NCBI RefSeq assembly: GCF_050624435.1
Contig: NC_134534.1
Location: 63,573,501-63,637,500 of the forward strand
DNA length: 64,000 bases
Direction: 5' to 3'
Origin: Tenrec ecaudatus
Lineage: Eukaryota > Chordata > Mammalia > Afrosoricida > Tenrecidae
The translations under genes were made by a program, and so were the position numbers. Below the pieces are notes generated by a model. That model saw only the letters and a list, made by a program, of their open reading frames with translations, was not told the origin of the DNA and did no database searches. This document shows positions 56,931-64,000 of this stretch, piece by piece (within the stretch, counting starts at the first letter, position 1; each line of letters opens with the position of its first letter).

Positions 56931-57795
56931 GAAGAAAATTTGAAGTTATACTCAGATTAAACTTTGAACTCTATGCCAAAAATATTTCTGGAAAATAAAT
57001 ATATGGGTATTTTTTTCATACAAGATTAGAGCACTAACATTCTAGGGTTATAATACCATATATACCAGATGGTCTTTATACCATCTCTGATTTATCTGTA
57101 GTTAATATAATGTTTTCTGAAAGAGGAAGAATTGTAATAGTTTCTAAATTTAAGTTTGTAAGTATATTTCTATTCTAGAACTCTGTGCAAGAATGCAGTA
57201 GTATTAGATAAAGTATAAAAATTTAAAAAATACAACCCAAACTTCCCAAGCTTTTTCTCCTGTCACTGAATAAAATGTTTAAATGGCTTAATGGCCCATC
57301 CTCTAGTGACTTGAATTCTAGGTACTTTTAAGTCACCAAATATTTTTACAGCCTAGGGGAAACTGGTCATCAAATATAATTACTTAGGTAATAATAAACA
57401 TTATTCTTACATTGAGAGCTTGAATGACAACCAATGGGAATGCAATAATAATAAGATAAACTTTGTTCTTAGGTTGCTTATAGTCTCATAGGCAAAATAT
57501 TTATAGATGGAAAATAGCGGACAAATTTAGCCATAGCATCTACACCTTTTTCAAAGTCTCTCATTGACAAGTCTTGACCACTTACTGGAAGCTTTCTAGG
57601 CAACTAATGCCTAAATGATACGCAAAGACAATGCATACATTTAGATTAAGATGCCCAGAAACAGACTTAAATGAAGAGATACCTAAAATAAACACTAGTG
57701 AATAACCTTTTGTTAAACAGGACTATGGCTGTGAACAATGCCCAGTTATGGGCACAATTGTATACAGACAACAGTCAATGTACATAGCAACTGGG
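56931..57795. other. Unassigned DNA
   Basis: AT-rich. Nothing I can name. Confidence 0.4.
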
Positions 57796-58330
57796 TGTGT
57801 CAGTCTGGGTAGATTAGAGAAACAAAATCATAGACACTCATATGTGTATAATGAAGGAGCTTTATATACAAAAGCAATTGAATGTTGAGAAAATATCCCA
57901 GCCCAGTCCAGATCAAGTCCATAAGTCGGATATTAGCTCATATGTTCAATAACAATGTATAAAGTCCTCTTCAGACTCATGAAACACATACAATAACACT
58001 GAATGCAGGGATATCACAGGCCAGTGGTTGGGAAGTCTTATAGATCCAGTGGCATTATAAGCATTTCAGCACTGGCAGGGATCTCCATGTGGTTTCTTCA
58101 GATCCAGGGCCCTAGTGGAATCAGGGTAGGCCCATATGGTGTCTCCTAAGGTTGTCTCTCAGGGAGTGAGCTGAGAGAAAGAGTGTTTCCTACCTCCAAG
58201 GAGAAAATACAGGAGTTCCCAGAATTCTGAGAAGGTCAGGTCCTCACAGAGGCCTCACTGGCTATGACCTGATTGACAGATCTAGACTCCACCTCTTTGC
58301 TCAATCCTCTCAAGTCCCAAATTGACACCA
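57796..58330 (-). mobile_element. ERVL-type solo LTR, family A (minus strand)
   Basis: In window order it opens 'tgtgtcagtctgggtagatt' and closes 'caaattgacacca'. In LTR orientation it is therefore TGGTGTCAATTTG... to ...CTGACACA, a TG...CA element. Interior landmarks are 'gatcaagtccataagtcgga' (57911), 'atcacaggccagtggttggg' (58013) and 'ctatgacctgattgacagat' (58263). The start and end resemble MLT2 LTRs of ERVL. No internal viral region. Confidence 0.65.
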
Positions 58331-58534
58331 GATTACCCCACTGGGGGATGGGTATGTCTGCCAAAGGGAACAATTAGAGAAAGTACGAGTATGAGTGTAT
58401 GCAGCAGAATTAATAAAAGACAAAAGATGTGCCAGACAAAGATGGTGGAAACGGTCAGCAGGACAGGAGAGCACGTTGGTTCAGGGATCTTCCAGCGCTT
58501 CATTGTGTGGATAACAAAGGATGTAGACAAACCA
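58331..58534. other. Unassigned DNA between LTR and L1 end
   Basis: Nothing I can name. A 74-codon open frame on the + strand (58322-58546) has no family resemblance. Confidence 0.4.
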
Positions 58535-59085
58535 GTCGGAATGTAGTGTAGCAACGATGAGGCATACAATTTTCCTCTAGTTTTTGAATGCTTCCTCTAC
58601 CCCACTAACATGATCCTAATTCTACCTTACATATCCGGCTGGACTGGGAGATATACACTGACATGGATGGGAACTGGAAATGTGGGGAATCCAGGACAGA
58701 TGAGCTCCTCGGGAACAGTGGTGAGAGTAGCAATATAGGGAAGGTGGAGGCAGGGTGAGTAGATGACAAGGTCTACTGTAACCTCCGGCCTGGAGGACAG
58801 ACAACGGAGAACTGGGTGAGGAAGATGTCGGATGGTGTAAGATATGATAAAATAATAATTATTTATAAATTATAAAGGGTTCAGGGGGATGGGGGAGGGG
58901 GGAGGGAGGGGAAAATGAGGAACTGATACCAAAGGCTCAAGTAGAAAGCAGGTGTTTTGAGAATGATGATGGCAACATATGTACGAATGTGCTGGACACA
59001 AATGATGCTTGTACAGATTGTAAAAAGAGTTGTATGAGCCCCTAATAAAATGATTTAAAAATAATAATCAATATGTCAAAAAAAG
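58535..59085 (+). mobile_element. L1 3' end
   Basis: 'agtgtagcaacgatgaggca' (58545), 'atccggctggactgggagat' (58634), 'gaaaatgaggaactgatacc' (58911) and the end 'tgagcccctaataaaatgat' (59034) with an A-rich tail. Confidence 0.85.
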
Positions 59086-59865
59086 ACAAGATTTGAAGTT
59101 AGAGAAGAAATGGCCAGACTTTAAAGTGTTATGGCATGAAAAGAGGGTACAAGTAGAAAAACACATAGTTTGAAATGGGAGAGAGGACAGGCTCAGATTT
59201 ATCTGTATAGATGATAATGGATTAGAAGGAAAAATTAAAGGCAGCTGACCAAATTAGAAAATGATTATTACTTTATGGAAGAGATAATGACGTCCTACGA
59301 TTACTTATAGAAGGAGTGTAAAATTATGAATACTTCAGAGATAGGAAGAAGAAATGATAGGCTTTGAAGACTAATTGAAGTAATTGCAGAAACCGATTGA
59401 AGTCACTTTGAAGGCCACCCTTCCTGAACTATTCTGAATTGTCCCTTGATATTATTTTCCATCTTTTATTTCTAAAACAAACTGCTGAGATTAGGAAAAG
59501 ACATTAGAGTAGAACATTATCAAATTGGTCTAGGCTTTATATTTTTCACATTAAGTTCATTGGTCTTTCAAACGTGAAGGTTAATTAAATGAATAATGCC
59601 AGATTGGCTTCTTCTGTCACTGTCAGAAAGGGACTGCAATTTAGTAGTGCCATGAATTTACAGTGGAGAACGTGTTTACTCTTCCTGTCTCTGACTCTAT
59701 CATTTTTAATGTTCTTGATGAATTTCCTTAATCTCTTCACTTGCTTGCATTTCTTTTACTATAAAAGATGCCTAGGAGTGAGCATGCGACATGAGATTAG
59801 TGAGAATCCATAGTGAAAATCAGTACAGAAATGACTCCAGGATTAAAGCAAACAGGAGATAAGCA
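59086..59865. other. Unassigned DNA
   Basis: No repeat I can name. A 74-codon open frame (59589-59813, +) contains a hydrophobic stretch but no recognisable domain, so I do not call it a gene. Confidence 0.4.
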
Positions 59866-60580
59866 GCCCCTGAAGACGATCAAAGACTGCAATCTTCGGT
59901 ATGGATTAGATCTCAATATAAACATTGAGGGGGGGAGCCCTTAAAATTATATCTATAAACAATATCACGACAAATGGGGAAAATCAACTTGTCCAGGATT
60001 TCATTTTACTTGATCCACCATCAACATCCATGAAAACCGGAGTCAAGAAATCAATGAATTAGGCGAATCGGCTACAAAAGACCTCTTTAAAGTGTTTTAA
60101 AAAACCACTTTTTTAAAAAGCCAAAATGACTTGAAAGACTGTGTGCCTGACCTAAAAAAAATACTATTTTCAATAGCTTCATCTGAATGTGAAAGCTGGA
60201 TAATGAATAAAGATACTTAAGAAGAATCAATACATTTAGATTTGCTGTTGGTAAGGGTATTGAATGTATCATGCACTCCAGAAGAATGAATGAATCTGCT
60301 TTGGAAGAAATATGCCAGAATGCTTCTTAGAACCAAAGATGGTGTGCCTTTGTCTCAACAACTGTGGACAGAATATTAGGAGCATTCAATCTCTGAAGGG
60401 TATTCTGCCCGGGCTAAGGTCTATGAAAAAGAGGAAACCTCTCAACGACATAGTGACTGTAGCAAAGGACTCCAGCATAGCAATGTCTGGGAGGCTATTT
60501 CAGGGCTAGCTGTGGTCCATAGTTTTCCTACCAGTCAGAACGGACTCGATGGCATATAAGAACAACAACAGCAAAATGAC
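59866..60580 (+). mobile_element. RTE/BovB LINE, 3' third
   Basis: 'gactgcaatcttcggtatgg' (59884), 'cttgtccaggatttcatttt' (59989), 'tgtgaaagctggataatgaa' (60187), 'tgactgtagcaaaggactcc' and the tail 'gaacggactcgatggcatat' (60538) with 'aagaacaacaacagc'. The 3' end is intact. Confidence 0.85.
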
Positions 60581-61383
60581 AGTGTCCGTCTCTTTTATAA
60601 GAGTATGGGATGAGGATATCAGTCCCCCAAAAAAAAAGACAACCTTCCAAAGAATTAAAATTAAGGAGCAGATAAATCAGGATATCAAATTGAGTTAGGT
60701 AAGGCTTATTTGGTTTTTCAGGATGATTAATGAATTTGTTGCTACCAAACAAATGTAAATCAATTTCAAAACAAGTAGGCTGTGTTCTCCTCTCATCTAA
60801 GGCAGGCCGGCTTGTGAGGTCAGTCAGCAAGCTAAGAAAATATGTCGGGAACAGCAGCATATATCCTACTTGATGTACAGTAAGCATGCGTAGAAATGAA
60901 TTTCACCCTAAAAATGACTAGTTAATGTAGTTTACTCCTTCCTAATTATGTGGGTTTGATGACTTAGATGTTTTAATATCTAAATTTTAACAAAAGATAG
61001 AGAATATGCAGGACCACATAATTATAGCTTGAAATGTTACAATTTAGTGGATGCTAATGAAAGTTGTTTTTAATACAATTGAGGGGTAATATCTGAGAAA
61101 ATGCTCTGATCTGACATCAGATTTCCGATGTAAATGTGATAACAAAATTTTGTGGGGGTTACAGCTGATTTTTTTTATTCAAGGGAGAAGATAAATAGGA
61201 CTTCTCAAAAGAGGCTCCAATTTGTTTTAAAAAATATGAGAATGTGATGGAATGTCTAACCCATGCATTTTTCTCTATTGTGATTCAGGTAAAAATTTAG
61301 GGTACCCTCAAGTCTTACACTGTGAGGCCTACAACAACATGATATGAAAAGCAATTATGCGTATACTGCTTAAAATAATCTTG
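60581..61383. other. Unassigned DNA
   Basis: AT-rich. A 119-codon minus-strand open frame at 60528-60887 starts in unique DNA and runs into the RTE tail; I see no domain in it. Confidence 0.4.
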
Positions 61384-63419
61384 TAAATTAATGGCACCGA
61401 ATCGATTCCAGTAACCTCTGCTTCACATTGTCACAATGCCAACACTTTTGCCCAAGACGCGCATAATTAAAACCAAAGTGTATTTGTTTTTTTGGTGTTG
61501 TTGCTGTGACTTTTTTTTGTTTATGACCAGATTTGTTCATTCTGATATTCCTTTTTAAATTGTTTGCCAATATCACATGGACAGCATCAATTCATCTTTT
61601 TAAAAATTCACGCTTGGTCATTTTGTTCATCATCAGATGCATCGCTCATATGCATGACATCTTCAATCTTTTCTCCATTTATTGTGATGCGCAGTTGTGA
61701 AGATTATTGTTTCCTTTTCATTGAAATGTAACCTGTATTGAAGGTGTAGGCTTTGACCTTCATTAGTAAAGGCTTCAAGTCTTCTTCACTTTTATCAAGC
61801 AACGCTGTGCTATTTGCATAATTCAAGTTGTTAATGAGCCTCCTCCAAACCTCAGGCCACTTTCTTCACCACATAGTCAGTTTCTCAGATTATTTGCCCA
61901 GCATACACATCAAATCAGCATGGTGAAAGGATACACAACCCTAAGTCACACCTCTCCCGACTCTAAAGCACATAATGTCCTACTGTTTTGTTTGAAAGAC
62001 TGATTCTTGGCTTGAGCACAAGTCAGTGTTCTGGAAATCTCATGCTTTGCAACATTATCCATAATTTTTTTTATGTTCCACACAGTGAAATGCCTTTGCA
62101 TAGTTAATAAAACACAGGTAACCCCCCCCCCCCTCTCTGGTATTCTGTGCTTTCAGCCAAGATCCAATTAATTCCACATTCCTCACTTGAGTCCAGCTCC
62201 ACTTTCTGGCAGTTTCCTATCAAGGTATTGTTGCAACCACCTTTTAATGATCTTCAACAAAATTTTAATTATGTGTGATATTACTCAATAATTTCTGCAT
62301 TCTTTTGGATTTTCTTTTTTTTTAATGGGCACTAATATGGATCTCTTTTAGTCTGCTGGCCAGGTAGCTGTCTTCCACATTTCTTGGCCTAGACTGGTGA
62401 GTGTTTCCAGTGCTGAATCAGTTTATTGAAACATTTGGGTTGGTCGTCCATTCATTCCAGGATCCCGATTTTTATGCCAATGTGTTCAGTGCCATTTGGA
62501 TTTTTTATTCAATATCATTGGTGCTTATTCCTAAGCTACCTTTTGAAATGATTGAACTGTGGCCAATCCTTTGTGGTGCAATAATTCTGTAGAGTTCTTT
62601 TAACTATATAATTTCTTCCTTTAATTTTAATTATTTCTATTTTGTGTCTTTTGTTTCATATTTACACTGTTAATGACCTATTGTTTTCTTCGTGTATGAT
62701 ATCTTAGATTTTCTAGTCTTTAGTAATTAGTGTTTAATGTGTAAAATATGTCAATGATATAGTCTCTCAATTCAGATATAAAATGCTCCAGGATTTTCGC
62801 TAGTATATATTTGTTTTCATTTTCTTCAGGCTCAACTTGACCTTGCATGTAAACAATTGACGGTCTGCTCCACAGTAGTCCCTGGATTACTGACTGATAT
62901 AGAATTTCTCTATCATGCCTATCTACAAATGAAGTCTGTTTGATTCATTTATATTTCATCTGATAATATTCACACAAGTAGTCATTCTAGGCATGTTGAC
63001 AAATTTTATAGGCTGAGAATAAGTTTTGCTCGTGCATAATTCTGCATGTGATCTCTGGTGTTATTTCTTTCACCAAGGCCATATTTCCAATTGTTGATCC
63101 TTCTTTGTTTCCAAATTTTGCATATCAGTCACAAGTCATTATCAACAAATTGCATGTTGGATCAATTTCAGATTGCAGAAGTTAGTAAAAAAAATCTTTA
63201 TTTTTGATATGAGTAGTTGGTGTATATAATTTAAATAATAATATTAACTAGTCTTCCTTGTGGTCCAGTGGGTATTAATCCCATCATGAACAGAAGTATT
63301 GTACATCAGGATAGGTCTTGAAATGTGCTTTTAACCATGAATGTGACACCATTAATCTTTAATTAGTCATTGCTGACACTCTAGACCATATGGTTATCTT
63401 ATTCCAGATGGCTAACACC
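61384..63419 (-). mobile_element. Long RTE/BovB LINE (minus strand)
   Basis: Read on the minus strand it covers endonuclease, RT and a shortened 3' end. The endonuclease side is 'ctctagaccatatggttatc' (63380), 'ccatgaatgtgacaccatta' (63337), 'caccaaggccatatttccaa' (63072) and 'tcaatttcagattgcagaag' (63161). RT blocks include 'agccaagatccaattaattc' (62156) and 'ttgcataattcaagttgtta' (61814). The catalytic YADD reads YANS (61809-61820, minus), so both aspartates are changed. The last 250 bases are degraded, with a part missing before the tail 'ggcaccgaatcgattccagt' (61393). The opposite-strand frames are not genes. Confidence 0.8.
62118..62132. repeat. Poly-C run in the RTE
   Basis: About 13 C in a row on the + strand within the antisense RT region. 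Confidence 0.9.
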
Positions 63420-64000
63420 CAGTGGTGGGATTCAAATAACTTATCTTCACTAATCAGTTTTAAGTAAAATAAAACAATATACCAAAAGGAAGCTCATTGT
63501 GTCATATAATTAATATTTAAATAAGAATAAAAGTGGGACACAAAACTAGATGATAAGAAAGCTTTAAAATATGAAGAAAAATATTAAATAATACCTGACC
63601 AGAAGCAACAGAACTGTTATTTAAGGTGTTTCCATATTGCTTCTTGATTGGCGTCCTCACTTACAATACTATTTGCTTTCCTAGTATCATCATCAGCTGC
63701 GTGATTTAAATTTGGGAGCTACCGCACAGCTGGGATGGATGACAGCATGCCACCCTCTGGTTGTTTGATACTTTACTCTTCATCTTATATTTTTGTTCAT
63801 TGAAGAAACAAAAACAAGAGACTAAAAATGTATTTTGTCAAAAGTACAAAAAATGTTATGAAATGAAAAGACATTGCAACATACTTCTGTCTAATTTTGT
63901 AGAACTATGGAGAGAATGAAACTTACTGTGGGTGCTCAGAATACACTGCTCCACAGATGAACGTTACTAAAGAGTAAGGAATGGAAATTTGTGATGTCCA
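63420..64000. mobile_element. Possible hAT-like DNA element cut by the window edge
   Basis: The sequence changes abruptly from RTE to 'cagtggtgggattcaaataa', which has the CAGTGGT...GATTC form of many hAT termini. It then runs AT-rich to the edge. The complementary terminus ('...gaatcccaccactg') is not in the window, so the element would have to continue past 64000 or have lost that end. No transposase is visible. This is a tentative call from one terminus. Confidence 0.35.

Noticed and set aside
59589..59813. Small membrane protein gene (hydrophobic stretch)
   Set aside because: It is a single short frame in AT-rich DNA with T-rich codons. There is no start context, splice structure or family resemblance.

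Overview
This is mammalian nuclear DNA: AT-rich, with no host gene that I can support and several generations of transposable elements nested in one another. The clade is readable from the repeats. There are tRNA-derived AfroSINEs, RTE/BovB LINEs of the elephant RTE1 type, and L1 3' ends closing with 'gagcccctaataaaatgatt'; together these point to Afrotheria. Two copies of the hAT element SPIN are also present. Within Afrotheria, SPIN is known from tenrecs, so the best guess is a tenrec such as the lesser hedgehog tenrec (Echinops telfairi). The organism call is inference from repeat content.

Layout. 1-3.9 kb: an L1 3' end (+), then an older L1 on the minus strand. 3.9-11 kb: the longest L1 of the window (about 4.02-10.74 kb, +) has apparently landed inside a MaLR-type LTR. 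It keeps the 5'UTR, a broken ORF1, the RT half of ORF2 and a 2.4-kb 3'UTR, but has lost the endonuclease half of ORF2. 11-17 kb: L1 end, MER20 remnant, AfroSINEs, an RTE tail, an ERVL-type LTR, the first SPIN copy and unique DNA. 17.2-20.3 kb: the most complete RTE/BovB copy (+), followed by another L1 end. 21-33 kb: L1 ends, RTE tails, many AfroSINEs and long unique stretches. 33.7-35.1 kb: an ERVL-type LTR and the long SPIN copy. 36.5-43.5 kb: old L1s in both orientations, interrupted by younger L1 ends. 43.5-44.0 kb: an LTR. 44-48 kb: the longest low-repeat stretch. 48-53.5 kb: a pile-up of L1 end, LTR and RTE fragments on the minus strand. 53.5-61.4 kb: L1 ends, AfroSINEs, a 27-bp minisatellite, an LTR and an RTE tail. 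61.4-63.4 kb: a long RTE on the minus strand, ending where a hAT-like terminus begins and runs toward the window edge.

The elements form autonomous/non-autonomous relationships. RTE/BovB probably supplies the machinery for AfroSINEs that share its 3' tail, L1 supplies its own copies, and SPIN copies lack any transposase. All visible coding sequence is decayed LINE sequence with stops and frameshifts. Boundaries are read by eye and should be taken as accurate to about 10-50 bases unless a terminal motif is given.
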